Origin: Prolixibacteraceae bacterium
GTDB lineage: Bacteria; Bacteroidota; Bacteroidia; Bacteroidales; Prolixibacteraceae
Assembly (NCBI GenBank): GCA_023229575.1
Contig: JALNYZ010000023.1
Coordinates: 1 to 58,839, forward strand
Direction of reading: 5' to 3'
DNA length: 58,839 bases
Numbering within the stretch: the first letter of the stretch is position 1; each line of letters starts with the position of its first letter. The position numbers were made by a program, and so were the translations under genes. Shown here in pieces: positions 8,381-16,677 of the stretch. The notes under the pieces were generated by a model. That model did no database searches. It was not told the origin of the DNA and saw only the letters and a list, made by a program, of their open reading frames with translations.

Positions 8381-8788
8381 ATGGTCATTAAGGAACAAAA
8401 TAGAATTAGAACTACCTATTACAACGAAGCTATCCGTTATATGGAGAATGCCCGGGAAACCCTCAAAAAGGCAGGTAAGGAAGATCGTTTCTATATGGAT
8501 GAGAAGTATGTAAAGACTGCTTGCGGCATTGCCTACAACGGTGTTTTGAAAGCGCTCGACGGGTATTTGTTGTTGAAAGGCATTGAAAAGGTAAAAGGGA
8601 GAAAGAACATTGAATACTACGAAGATGCGGTTGCTGGGATTGACAGAAAGCTTCTCAATTATCTCAATTCTGCCTATAAGATTCTGCACCTGAACGGTTA
8701 TTACGATGGAATAAAAGATGCGAGGGTCATTGCCGAAGGGTTCAATCTGGCTTATTCAATCATTGAACGCATCAAACCTGCTGCTTAA
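8381..8788 (+). CDS. DUF5618 family protein
   Basis: The 135-residue, charged, probably all-helical protein matches DUF5618 of Bacteroidota as I remember it. Segments such as YYNEAIRYMENARETLKKAG and KYVKTACGIAYNGVLKALDG give a HEPN-like four-helix appearance. The start at ATG 8381 follows an AGAGG at 8372-8376 and the -7 element at 8359. A GTG start at 8366 is the alternative. No RNase motif (RxxxxH) is obvious, so a HEPN nuclease role is not supported. It is a stand-alone gene ending at a strong hairpin. Confidence 0.7.
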   Translation: MVIKEQNRIRTTYYNEAIRYMENARETLKKAGKEDRFYMDEKYVKTACGIAYNGVLKALDGYLLLKGIEKVKGRKNIEYYEDAVAGIDRKLLNYLNSAYKILHLNGYYDGIKDARVIAEGFNLAYSIIERIKPAA

Positions 8789-8842
8789 AGCTCCTTGCCA
8801 AATTGTCTTCACCACATCTGAGTCATATCTAATTTAAAACAT

Positions 8843-8877
8843 TGAAGTCCCCTAAGGCATTGCCAGAGGGGACTTCA
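8843..8877. terminator. Hairpin terminator between DUF5618 and nitroreductase
   Basis: An 11-bp perfect stem, TGAAGTCCCCT with AGGGGACTTCA, encloses a 13-base loop that can itself pair (GGCA/TGCC). It sits between two convergent genes and can serve both. The T run after it is short. Confidence 0.75.
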
Positions 8878-8907
8878 AATTTATTCAAACCACGTAAATT
8901 TTTGCGA

Positions 8908-9534
8908 TCAGATTGTTATAAAGAACTCTTCATTGCTCCGTCTTACCTTGGCCAGGTGTTGGTAGTCATCTTCAGCGGAACGATAACCTACAGCCAGTAA
9001 AACCACCGATTTAAGTCCTTTTGATTTTAATCCAAGAATCTCATCGAATTGGTCGGGATCGAAACCTTCCATCGGGCAAGTATCGATGTTTAGCCCTGCA
9101 GCAGCAACCAGTCCGAAACCCAATGCAATATATGGTTGACGGGCCAGCCAGATATTTATCTCCTCTTTAGGCCTTTTTAATGTGCCTTTCATCATGTCGG
9201 AATAACCTGAAAGAGTACTGGCATCTACCTTGCGGGTTTCAGCGATATTTTGTACAAAGCGATCTACCCCTTTCTCATCAAAATCGGATTCAAAGGCAAA
9301 TACCAGCAGTTGAGAAGCATCAGTTATCTGTGACTGGTCCCAGGCTACTGCACGAAGTTGTTTACGGATCGTTGCATCTTCGACAACAACAACCTTGTAT
9401 GCCTGTAGTCCATAAGAGGATGCTGACAAGCGAACTGCTTCCAGTAAGGCGGATAGATCTTTGGGGGCTATTTTTTTGGATGCATCAAATTTCTTTGTCG
9501 CATATCTTTTGTTTAATTGTTCTAAAAGTGCCAT
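8908..9534 (-). CDS. NAD(P)H-dependent nitroreductase family oxidoreductase
   Basis: The 208-residue protein belongs to the FMN-dependent nitroreductase superfamily. RYATKKFD near the N-terminus, SASSYGLQAYKVVVVED, and ALGFGLVAAAGLNIDTCPMEGFD match the NfsB-type FMN-binding regions. The family reduces quinones, nitroaromatics or flavins; the physiological substrate is unknown. The start ATG gives the typical N-terminus MALLEQLNKRYATKKFD. It is monocistronic. Confidence 0.9.
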   Translation of the reverse strand: MALLEQLNKRYATKKFDASKKIAPKDLSALLEAVRLSASSYGLQAYKVVVVEDATIRKQLRAVAWDQSQITDASQLLVFAFESDFDEKGVDRFVQNIAETRKVDASTLSGYSDMMKGTLKRPKEEINIWLARQPYIALGFGLVAAAGLNIDTCPMEGFDPDQFDEILGLKSKGLKSVVLLAVGYRSAEDDYQHLAKVRRSNEEFFITI

Positions 9535-9621
9535 GTCTTCTATTGTTTAATGATTTTAATAGAGCATACTGCTTTAAATCCCGCAAGGTTTCGGGAGGAG
9601 GGGGGATTTAACAATGAATTA

Positions 9622-9740
9622 ATGTGATGATGTGATGATGTGCTGATGCGATGATGTGAGGATGTGTTGATGTGATGATTCGTAGTGTATTTCTCTTCAG
9701 CTAATCAGCGCATCAGCTAATCAGCGCATCAACTAATCAT
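9622..9740. repeat. GATGATGTG / CATCAGCTAATCAGC hairpin element
   Basis: The left part consists of repeated GATGATGTG and GATGTGCTGATGCG words. The right part, from about 9697, consists of CAGCTAATCAGCGCATCAGC words, and the two are approximate reverse complements. The right end carries the stop codon of the minus-strand DUF1460 gene (TCA at 9737-9739). Related elements occur at 33.9, 46.9, 48.8 and 49.3 kb. Confidence 0.85.
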
Positions 9741-10588
9741 TCCACCGGTCTGGCAATCATCACGCCGGTGGTCTTCTTGCTTTTGGTGAGGTACTGCGCA
9801 AATGGTTCGTTGCTGACTGTCACCTTCATCACGGAAGAGGATGCATGAAGAAGATGGACCCTTCCATCTTTGTTCATCAGAATTCCGACATGCGAAACAT
9901 CGATGCCTGGAATAGAGGTGGTGAGTGTGACAATGTCTCCATCTTTGACCAGGCTTTCAATGCTTTCGAACTGATCTGCTGGAATGTAATAGAATTGTTG
10001 AGCTGAAATTTTTTCTTCGATGGCCTGAATTTGTGCTGTAGTTGCGGGATCGTTGATCAGTTGAGGATATACCTTTGGATTTTTGCTCATGATAAAAAGG
10101 TTGAGTGGAAGTACTTTTCCACCCATCGATGCCGCCATTGATTGAACATGGTGACGGTTTTCATTGTCGGCGATCCATTCACTGAAGTAGTGTAAACGGC
10201 TGGCATACCCATCCATTTTACCGCCACGATAACGGATTCCCTCCAATTCCGAGCAATACTTTTCAACAGAAAGCTTGTCTCCCTTTACAGTCCTGGCCAG
10301 GGCCAGGCAGTTTTCGGCGAAAGTGGTGCAATCTAATTGATGGAGGTTGACGACAAGTTTTTCCACTTTGGATTTATCGAGGGTCTTACCGACATAAGGA
10401 GTGTTCAGAAAGTCCAACCCAATTTTCAGGACCAGATCGCCCATGGGAAGGGAACGCTCTTTGGAGAATTTATCCAGTTTATTCTTAATGATGGACATAT
10501 CCATGGATGAAATTACAGGATCAGCGGCGAGCAGATTTCCAGATAAAACTATGGTGATCAGTAAAATGATGACAGTTTTCGATTTCAT
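9737..10588 (-). CDS. DUF1460 (amidase-like) exported protein
   Basis: The product of 283 residues starts with a signal peptide (MKSKTVIILLITIVLSGNLLAA). It matches DUF1460, an NlpC/P60-related family also described as N-acetylmuramoyl-L-alanine amidase-like. The probable nucleophile is in LDCTTFAENC and the His in GIDVSHVGIL. Known members cut peptidoglycan or related amide bonds in the periplasm. I placed the start at 10588 because upstream in-frame codons would add residues before the signal peptide. The stop lies in a repeat element. Confidence 0.85.
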   Translation of the reverse strand: MKSKTVIILLITIVLSGNLLAADPVISSMDMSIIKNKLDKFSKERSLPMGDLVLKIGLDFLNTPYVGKTLDKSKVEKLVVNLHQLDCTTFAENCLALARTVKGDKLSVEKYCSELEGIRYRGGKMDGYASRLHYFSEWIADNENRHHVQSMAASMGGKVLPLNLFIMSKNPKVYPQLINDPATTAQIQAIEEKISAQQFYYIPADQFESIESLVKDGDIVTLTTSIPGIDVSHVGILMNKDGRVHLLHASSSVMKVTVSNEPFAQYLTKSKKTTGVMIARPVE

Positions 10589-10604
10589 TGTTTTGAATTT
10601 AAAA

Positions 10605-10646
10605 TTTAAACACAAAGGACGCTAAGGAATGCACAAAGGAACACAA
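10605..10646. repeat. Single arm of ACGCAAAG-like repeat (CACAAAGGACGCTAAGG)
   Basis: AACACAAAGGACGCTAAGG followed by GCACAAAGGAACACAAA resembles the arms at 39.9 and 51.5 kb, but no right arm is seen. It lies upstream of the DUF1460 gene. Confidence 0.55.
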
Positions 10647-10694
10647 ATTTGAATTTGATCATCCCTCAAACTTCCGATTACGCTCAGGAACCGA

Positions 10695-10810
10695 CTCTTT
10701 GTCCCATCTTCTCCGGGTCTTCCAGTCCCCAATCCCCCCTGTCTCTCAGTCTTTCCGTCTCTCCGTCATCTCGGTCTCTCCGTCATTTCTTCCGCGTCAT
10801 CTACTCGTCA
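10695..10810. repeat. Pyrimidine-rich word repeat (GTCTCTCCGTCATC)
   Basis: On the plus strand the word TCTCTCCGTCAT recurs with variants (GTCTCTCAGTC, GTCTCTCCGTC). On the minus strand it starts at the TGA stop of hisIE and continues as GATGACGGAGAGAC words. A shorter relative (CCCAGTCTCCTAGTCCCCCC) lies at 11497-11530 between hisIE and hisF. Confidence 0.8.
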
Positions 10811-11407
10811 CTTGTGCCTCTTCTTCAGTTCTGTCGCCAAATCTGATATGGATAACCCTTTGTGCGAAAGGAGTACCATCAGGTGATAGAGCAGGTCCGA
10901 GGCTTCGTAGATCAGTCGTTCGTCGTTGTTGGCCATGGCTTCGATGACCGTTTCAACCGCTTCTTCGCCCACCTTCTGGGCAATTTTAGCAGTGCCTGAA
11001 TTAAACAAGGAGGTGGTATAGGAGCCCGCCGGCATCTCTTCCTTTCGTTTAGCGATGAAATTTTGCAGGGTCTTCAAAAAGTAGAAGTCATCTGTCGCGT
11101 TGGAGTCATCCCAGCAGGTGTCGGCGCCGGTGTGGCAAACGGGGCCTACCGGGATCGCCTTGATCAACAAGGTATCCTGATCACAATCGGGAGTGATGGA
11201 AACTACATTCAGAAAATTGCCGGATTCTTCCCCTTTGGTCCATAGGCGTTTCCGGGTACGGCTGAAAAAGGTTACCTGACCGCTCTGAACAGTTTTGTCA
11301 TAGGCTTCCCTGTTCATGAACCCAAGCATCAATACCTTGTTTGTGTTCTGATCCTGGATGATGGCAGGAATCAGGCCGGAGGGTTCTTTGTTGAAATTAA
11401 TATTCAT
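10808..11407 (-). CDS. hisIE: Bifunctional phosphoribosyl-AMP cyclohydrolase / phosphoribosyl-ATP pyrophosphatase
   Basis: The 199-residue fusion catalyses the second and third steps of histidine synthesis. The HisI domain (about residues 1-105) has VLMLGFMNREAYDKT and the zinc-linked DCDQDTLL and HTGADTCW segments. The HisE domain (about 110-199) has KVGEEAVETVIEA and EASDLLYHLMVLL. It is the last gene of the histidine cluster, 145 bp after hisF, with repeat elements on both sides. Its TGA stop runs directly into the pyrimidine/purine word repeat. Confidence 0.96.
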   Translation of the reverse strand: MNINFNKEPSGLIPAIIQDQNTNKVLMLGFMNREAYDKTVQSGQVTFFSRTRKRLWTKGEESGNFLNVVSITPDCDQDTLLIKAIPVGPVCHTGADTCWDDSNATDDFYFLKTLQNFIAKRKEEMPAGSYTTSLFNSGTAKIAQKVGEEAVETVIEAMANNDERLIYEASDLLYHLMVLLSHKGLSISDLATELKKRHK

Positions 11408-11552
11408 TATTGTGAATTACAAATTAAAGATTATAAATTACAGATTATCAGGATTTTTCTGTTCCGAAACGTAGTAGCAAACATGCAAGATGCACTCTCC
11501 CAGTCTCCTAGTCCCCCCGTCTCCCCTTCTTTTTTACATTCTGTGCCAATTG
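11408..11552. repeat. Spacer with AATTACAAATT and CAGTCTCC word repeats
   Basis: The gap between hisF and hisIE contains GAATTACAAATTAAAGATT with ATAAATTACAGATTATC, a family also seen at 7.35, 14.4, 14.5 and 47.47 kb. It also contains a short copy of the pyrimidine word repeat. No gene is visible. Confidence 0.7.
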
Positions 11553-12305
11553 TTATCTGATACTTATCCCCTGAATGCGAAGATAATGCTTTAAATCCGG
11601 TATTGCGATCTCACCGAAGTGGAAAATGCTGGCAGCGAGCCCGGCATCGGCCTTCCCAAATTTGAAAAGATCAGAGAAATGTTTCATGGTACCGGCACCT
11701 CCCGAGGCAATCAACGGAATGGAGAGCATTTCAGACATCTTTGCCAGCGCTTCATTGGCAAATCCATTTTTGGTCCCGTCGTGGTTCATGGAGGTGAAGA
11801 GGATTTCACCCGCGCCCCTGTTTTCGGCCTCCTTGGCCCAGGAGAAAAGCTCTTTCCCGGTAGGGATCCGTCCGCCATGTATGGTGGCTTCCCAGCGGTT
11901 GTTCTCCTCTTTTGCATCGATTGCGACCACAACAAACTGACTGCCAAAGTGAAGGGCCAAATCATCAATGAGCTTTGGGTTTTTAATGGCTGACGAATTA
12001 ATGGAGATTTTGTCTGCACCGGCGGCAAGCAGGGCATCGGCATCTTTTATTTCGCTGATGCCGCCTCCCACGGTGAAGGGGATATTGAGGTTGAAGGCAA
12101 TACGTTTGACCAGTTCCACAAAGGTTTTCCTCCCTTCGTGGGTGGCGGTGATATCGAGGAAGACCAATTCATCGGCACCCTGTTCCGAATAACGTTTGCC
12201 CAGTTCAACAGGGTCGCCGACTTCGCGGATGTTCACAAAATTGATCCCCTTCACGGTCTGACCGTTACGGATGTCGAGGCAGGGTATGATGCGTTTGCTA
12301 AGCAT
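11553..12305 (-). CDS. hisF: Imidazole glycerol phosphate synthase cyclase subunit
   Basis: HisF is the TIM-barrel half of IGP synthase. It joins PRFAR with ammonia delivered from HisH to give IGP and AICAR. The catalytic Asp lies in IIPCLDIRNGQTVKG and the second in IPLIASGGAG-adjacent ATHEGRKT/VVAIDAKEEN regions; the phosphate-binding loops VGGGIS and ASGGAG are present. The 250 residues are standard. It lies 12 bases after hisA in the hisHAF block. Confidence 0.96.
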   Translation of the reverse strand: MLSKRIIPCLDIRNGQTVKGINFVNIREVGDPVELGKRYSEQGADELVFLDITATHEGRKTFVELVKRIAFNLNIPFTVGGGISEIKDADALLAAGADKISINSSAIKNPKLIDDLALHFGSQFVVVAIDAKEENNRWEATIHGGRIPTGKELFSWAKEAENRGAGEILFTSMNHDGTKNGFANEALAKMSEMLSIPLIASGGAGTMKHFSDLFKFGKADAGLAASIFHFGEIAIPDLKHYLRIQGISIR

Positions 12306-12317
12306 AATTTCAAGTAT

Positions 12318-13055
12318 TTACGACAATCTGGCCGTATTTATTCTGCCGATTTCTTCAAGCGTTATTTTTCCTTCGTAGATGGCTTTTCCAACAATAACGG
12401 CTGGGACGCCGATCTTCTCCAAATCGAAAATGTCCAGTGCCGAACCTACTCCTCCGCTAGCGATCAGGTAGATGCCCGGATTGCGCTGCAATATCTCTTT
12501 ATAAAGTTCAATAGATGGTCCGGTGAGCATCCCGTCGCGGCTGATATCCGTGCTGATGACTTTGTCAATTCCCTTTTCCATCCATCCACCGATAAAGTCG
12601 AATAGATCGAGGCCGCTGTCTTCGGTCCAGCCACTGACAGCGATTTTTCTATCAGAGACATCGGCACCCAGAATGATTCTCTCGGATCCGTATGTCTCAA
12701 TCCATTTGTGCATGACGCCTGGTGACTTGACGGCAATACTGCCTCCGGTAATCATATCTGCCCCGGCTTCAAAGGCGATATCCAGGTCCCTGTCGCTTTT
12801 GAGTCCTCCGCCAAAATCTATCGTGAGGGTTGTGTTCAGGGCAATCCGCTCCAGCACTTTGTGATTGACAATGTGATGGGCCTTTGCTCCGTCAAGATCA
12901 ACAAGGTGCAAGCGCTGCAAGCCGTAAGCTTCAAACATCTTGGCCACTTCTAGGGGATCTTCGTTGTAAATGGTTTTGCGACTGTAGTCACCCTGACTAA
13001 GCCTGACACATTTCCCGTCAATAATATCTATGGCAGGTATAATTTCGATGCTCAT
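12318..13055 (-). CDS. hisA: ProFAR isomerase
   Basis: HisA is a (beta/alpha)8 isomerase that converts ProFAR to PRFAR. The N-terminal catalytic segment IEIIPAIDIIDGKCVRLSQG, the central STDISRDGMLTGPS with the second catalytic Asp, and the phosphate loops DFGGGLKS and ASGGVGS are visible. The length of 245 is standard. It starts 2 bases after the hisH stop, consistent with coupling. Confidence 0.96.
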   Translation of the reverse strand: MSIEIIPAIDIIDGKCVRLSQGDYSRKTIYNEDPLEVAKMFEAYGLQRLHLVDLDGAKAHHIVNHKVLERIALNTTLTIDFGGGLKSDRDLDIAFEAGADMITGGSIAVKSPGVMHKWIETYGSERIILGADVSDRKIAVSGWTEDSGLDLFDFIGGWMEKGIDKVISTDISRDGMLTGPSIELYKEILQRNPGIYLIASGGVGSALDIFDLEKIGVPAVIVGKAIYEGKITLEEIGRINTARLS

Positions 13056-13057
13056 TA

Positions 13058-13663
13058 TTAGATCTTAAGTTGAAGAAAATTCTCCAGGATTTTTGCCCCT
13101 ACTGTGCCGCTCTTTTCGGGGTGAAACTGTACTGCATAAAAATTGTCCTTTTGAAGAGCAGCACTGAAAGGTATCGAATAGCTGCAAATAGCAGCTGTAT
13201 CGCTACCCATTGTGGCATAATAGGAGTGGACAAAATAGAAATGCTGTTCTTCCAGTGATGGATCAAAGAGGTCGCTTTTCAATCCTGAAATGGTATTCCA
13301 TCCCATGTGCGGGATCTTCATGGATGGCAGCAAATCCGTCCTAAGTTCAAATCTTTTCACTGTCTCGTCAAAGATGCCCAGGCAATCTGTGTCGTTCTCC
13401 TCGGAATGGCGGCACATCAATTGCAGTCCAAGGCATATACCTAAGACTGGTTTCTGCAGATTGATGATGAGTTCATCCAGACGATGTTTGCGCAAATAGG
13501 CCATTGTCGTTGAAGCCTCTCCAACTCCTGGGAAGATGACCCTGTCGGCGGATCGGATCTCATGCGGGTCGGCCGTAACAGCGGCTTCAACGCCAAGTCT
13601 TTTCAAGGCATAATCGACCGATTGGATGTTTCCGGCGTTGTATTTTATGATGGCGACTTTCAT
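13058..13663 (-). CDS. hisH: Imidazole glycerol phosphate synthase glutaminase subunit
   Basis: HisH is the class I glutamine amidotransferase half of IGP synthase and feeds ammonia through HisF. The nucleophile Cys is in VLGICLGLQLM, and the His-Glu pair is in AVQFHPEKSG. The N-terminal IIKYNAGNIQSVDYAL is typical. It heads the tight hisHAF block. Confidence 0.96.
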   Translation of the reverse strand: MKVAIIKYNAGNIQSVDYALKRLGVEAAVTADPHEIRSADRVIFPGVGEASTTMAYLRKHRLDELIINLQKPVLGICLGLQLMCRHSEENDTDCLGIFDETVKRFELRTDLLPSMKIPHMGWNTISGLKSDLFDPSLEEQHFYFVHSYYATMGSDTAAICSYSIPFSAALQKDNFYAVQFHPEKSGTVGAKILENFLQLKI

Positions 13664-13689
13664 GCAAGAAGTGTGAGTATATTAAATGT

Positions 13690-13801
13690 TACACAGAGGA
13701 ACACCAGGAGGTAACACAGAGTTTCACAGAGAAAGATTATATAAAGGCTATATTCAATATTCTCTGTGTAACTCTGTGCTTCTCTGTGAAACTCTGTGTC
13801 A
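13690..13801. repeat. ACACAGAG / CTCTGTGT inverted word repeat
   Basis: The left arm repeats ACACAGAG and TTTCACAGAG words (13690-13735). The right arm (about 13758-13801) repeats CTCTGTGTAA and CTCTGTGAAA, which are their complements. The loop is AT-rich. The element fills the gap between the thioredoxin-like gene and hisH. Confidence 0.85.
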
Positions 13802-13807
13802 TATTTG

Positions 13808-14356
13808 TTATTTAAGTAATGTCTCAATGACTTTTACCATTTCAGCAAATTCATCCTCTTTATACAGACGTGTCAGGTAGACAATTTTGCCTGTTTTGTC
13901 GAGGATGATGTTGCGGGTTACCCCGGCCTTTTTCTCGGCGATAAGTCCGAAGATTTTACCACCCGGATCCAGGGCCATCGGGTAGGTTACATTGATATCT
14001 TTTTGAAAATTTACGACTTTTTCCAAAGGTTCATCCAAATCAACCCCAACCAGTACGAAATTTTTGTTGTCCTTGTTCTTTAGCCAGATGTCCCTTTCGA
14101 TGAAGGGCATCTCTTTCCGGCAAACACTGCACCAGCTTGCAGTAAATTGCAGCATCACCACTTTGCCTTTGAAATCGGCATTGGAAAAAGTTTTCCCGCT
14201 GATTAGGGTGGTCGTGAACTCAGGAATTTTGTCTCCAATTTTGACAATATACCCATAATCGGCCGGTACTTGCTTGACAGGCATTTGTGCGAAAGTGGAA
14301 AATGAAACGAGAAACAGGGAAACGGTGATTAAGAACGTGTAAGTTAATTTCTTCAT
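13808..14356 (-). CDS. TlpA-like exported thioredoxin-fold protein
   Basis: The 182-residue protein has a signal peptide ending near FSTFAQ and an AhpC/TSA-Redoxin type thioredoxin fold. The redox motif is in FTASWCSVCRKEMPF. A later TYPMALDPGGKIFGL and the cis-Pro region GVTRNIILDKTG fit TlpA/ResA-type proteins. It would work in the periplasm as a disulfide reductase. Its position between purU and hisH within the histidine cluster is unusual; repeat elements border it on both sides, so it may be a separate unit. Confidence 0.85.
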   Translation of the reverse strand: MKKLTYTFLITVSLFLVSFSTFAQMPVKQVPADYGYIVKIGDKIPEFTTTLISGKTFSNADFKGKVVMLQFTASWCSVCRKEMPFIERDIWLKNKDNKNFVLVGVDLDEPLEKVVNFQKDINVTYPMALDPGGKIFGLIAEKKAGVTRNIILDKTGKIVYLTRLYKEDEFAEMVKVIETLLK

Positions 14357-14379
14357 ATGATTTGATTTTATACCTCAGA

Positions 14380-14542
14380 TTACACGGATTTAAACAAAAT
14401 TACTCCCAACCACAAATTACACAAATTACACAAATTAAAAGAAATTGTATTTTCATTTTATTGAATAAATGGTATGATGATGATTTTTATTGTCCTAAAT
14501 ATCAGTATTTTATTTTAATTTTTAATCTGTAATCTGTAATCT
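14380..14542. repeat. AAATTACACAAATTACAC and CTGTAATCTGTAATCT word repeats
   Basis: ACAAATTACACAAATTACAC lies at about 14401-14430 and AATCTGTAATCTGTAATCTT at about 14521-14545. On the minus strand the second block starts immediately at the purU TAA stop. The blocks are weakly complementary and fill the gap between purU and the tlpA-like gene. Confidence 0.75.
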
Positions 14543-15415
14543 TTAATTAAAAATGATGGTTCTATTGTTAAAGACCAGAATCTTGCGTTGAAGGTGTTTG
14601 TAGACGGCCTCGCTCAGCACGATTTTCTCCAGGTCGCGGCCTTTGCGCACCAGATTCTCGATGCTGTCGACGTGAGAGATGCGCACGACATCCTGGGCAA
14701 TGATGGGACCTGCATCAAGATCGGCTGTTACATAATGGCTGGTGGCCCCGATGATTTTTACACCACGCTCATGGGCGGCATGATAGGGTTTGGCCCCAGC
14801 GAATGCCGGCAGAAACGAGTGGTGAATGTTAATGATCCGGTTTGGAAATTGCGATACAAAATTGTCGCTTAGCACCTGCATGTACCGTCCCAGCACGATA
14901 AAATCGATCTGTCTTTCTTTTAACAGGGCAACCTCTTTGGCTTCCTGCTCCTCTTTATTGGTACCGTTTTTTGCAAAACAATAAAAGTCTATGCCAAATT
15001 TATCTGCAACGGCTTTAAGATCCTGGTGATTACTGATAATCATTGGGATTTCCACTTCCCATTCCCCGGCCATTTGGCGGGAGAGAATATCAAACAGGCA
15101 GTGCGACATCTTTGAAACAAAAAGAGCCATCCTTGGGCGTTCGCTTGAAAAATGAAGCGTAAAACGGAGGTTATACTTTTTGGCGAAAAGGGTTTCGAAA
15201 TAGTCTGCAATTTTCTCTTTTGGAATAGAGAACAGATCCAGTTCCCACTCAACCCGCATGAAAAAGATGGACTCTGCACGATCAACATTTTGGTCGAGAT
15301 AAATAATGTTACCCCTGTTTTCATTCAGAAACGAGGTGACTGCAGCCAATATCCCCTTTTGATCCGGACAGTGGATCAGCAGGATAGCGGTTTCTTTGGT
15401 TGTTTGCGTTATCAT
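14543..15415 (-). CDS. purU: Formyltetrahydrofolate deformylase
   Basis: PurU hydrolyses 10-formyl-THF to formate and THF, balancing one-carbon pools. An N-terminal ACT domain (about residues 8-85, starting ILLIHCPDQKGILAAV) is followed by a formyltransferase-type domain. Its catalytic residues are in INIHHSFLPAF (Asn, His) and ATSHYVTADLDAGPII (Asp). The length of 290 is standard. It sits 10 bases after hisB. A link to histidine synthesis through AICAR, whose re-formylation consumes 10-formyl-THF, is plausible but inferred. Confidence 0.94.
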   Translation of the reverse strand: MITQTTKETAILLIHCPDQKGILAAVTSFLNENRGNIIYLDQNVDRAESIFFMRVEWELDLFSIPKEKIADYFETLFAKKYNLRFTLHFSSERPRMALFVSKMSHCLFDILSRQMAGEWEVEIPMIISNHQDLKAVADKFGIDFYCFAKNGTNKEEQEAKEVALLKERQIDFIVLGRYMQVLSDNFVSQFPNRIINIHHSFLPAFAGAKPYHAAHERGVKIIGATSHYVTADLDAGPIIAQDVVRISHVDSIENLVRKGRDLEKIVLSEAVYKHLQRKILVFNNRTIIFN

Positions 15416-15425
15416 AGATAGTGGT

Positions 15426-16550
15426 TTAAAGAGTCCCTTTTGAGCTTGGAAGTGTATCCTGAAACGGATCCTTTCTCACAGCCATTTTGATGGAACGGGC
15501 AAAAGCCTTGAAAATTCCTTCAATTTTATGGTGTTCGTTGGTGCCTTCTGCCCAAATGTTCAGATTGCAGCGCGCAGCATCAGAGAATGATTTGAAAAAA
15601 TGTTGGAAGAGTTCCGTTGGAACATCCCCGACATATTCCCTTTGAAATTCCGCTTCCCACACCAGCCAGGGTCTTCCGCCAAAATCTATGGCAACCTGTG
15701 CCAGACAATCATCCATCGGAAGACAGTAGCCATACCGTTCGATGCCACGTTTGTTGCCAAGCGCTTTTAGGAATACTTCGCCCAATGCGATGGCAGTATC
15801 TTCGACCGTATGGTGCTCATCAACTTCCAGGTCACCGATTACCTGAACCGTAAGATCGCAGCCCGAATGCGTGGAAATTTGCAGCAACATGTGGTCAAAA
15901 AAATGCAGTCCGGTTGAAATTCTGCCAATGCCTTTGCCAGCCAGGTTAACCTCGACGAAGATGTTCGTTTCTTTGGTCTCTCTCTTAACCGAAGCCTTGC
16001 GTTCCAGCTCCGAAAGGAAGATGAATATCTCCTCCCAACTGTCGGTAACCATGGCGCACGAAGAGCTTAGGTTGCTGTCGATCAGGTCATCCGCCCTTGA
16101 TTCGGGTGCAAAATAGATAGCATTCGACCCCAGGTTTTTGGCCATTTGTACATCGGTAAGCCGATCGCCAATGACGAATGAGTTTGGCAAGTCGTACGAT
16201 TCATCCAAAAATTCCTGTAAAAGGCCTATCTCCGGTTTTCGCGTGGGGGCATTGTCTTCAGGGAACGAGCAATCAATGAAGATCTTTTTGAAGGTGACCC
16301 CTTCGTTCTCAAAAGCCTTGAGGACCTTCCCCTGAACCAGATGAAAATTCTCTTCAGGATATGCTTCCGTACCCATGCCATCCTGGTTGGAGACCATCAC
16401 CAGCTCATAATCGAAATGTTTGCTGATCGCGTGTAAATTTCTGAATACGCCCGGGAGAAACTCAAGTTTTTCGAGGCTGTCGACCTGAAAATCCTCTGGT
16501 GGTTCGACGATCAGGGTACCGTCACGATCGATAAAGAGTACTTTTTTCAT
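15426..16550 (-). CDS. hisB: Bifunctional histidinol-phosphatase / imidazoleglycerol-phosphate dehydratase
   Basis: The 374-residue fusion has an N-terminal HAD phosphatase (nucleophile in FIDRDGTLIVEPP) and a C-terminal IGP dehydratase from about residue 185. The metal-binding His clusters GLHFFDHMLLQISTHSG, DEHHTVEDTAIALG and EGTNEHHKIEGIFKA are all present. These are steps six and eight of the pathway. It is separated from hisC by a 127-bp gap containing a perfect 24-bp hairpin. Confidence 0.96.
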   Translation of the reverse strand: MKKVLFIDRDGTLIVEPPEDFQVDSLEKLEFLPGVFRNLHAISKHFDYELVMVSNQDGMGTEAYPEENFHLVQGKVLKAFENEGVTFKKIFIDCSFPEDNAPTRKPEIGLLQEFLDESYDLPNSFVIGDRLTDVQMAKNLGSNAIYFAPESRADDLIDSNLSSSCAMVTDSWEEIFIFLSELERKASVKRETKETNIFVEVNLAGKGIGRISTGLHFFDHMLLQISTHSGCDLTVQVIGDLEVDEHHTVEDTAIALGEVFLKALGNKRGIERYGYCLPMDDCLAQVAIDFGGRPWLVWEAEFQREYVGDVPTELFQHFFKSFSDAARCNLNIWAEGTNEHHKIEGIFKAFARSIKMAVRKDPFQDTLPSSKGTL

Positions 16551-16588
16551 TGACTTACGTTTTGAAGAACTTTCGATTTATGGAATTT

Positions 16589-16646
16589 ACCACAATAGGC
16601 ACATAGTTCACAATAGGTTCTATGTGAACTATGTGCCTATTGTGGT
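16589..16646. repeat. Perfect 24-bp inverted repeat (GGCACATAG family)
   Basis: Arms 16589-16612 and 16623-16646 are perfect reverse complements around a 10-base loop. The arm contains CACAATAGGCACATAG. A relative lies at 29986-30045. It occupies the hisC-hisB gap and would form a strong hairpin in the his transcript; there is no T run. Confidence 0.92.
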
Positions 16647-16677
16647 GAAATAATTAGATTCTTATCTGTGCTCATTT

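Noticed and set aside
10649..10947. Ser/Pro-rich plus-strand frames near 10.7 kb
   Set aside because: They translate the pyrimidine word repeat and the antisense of hisIE; the composition is that of the repeat, not of a protein.
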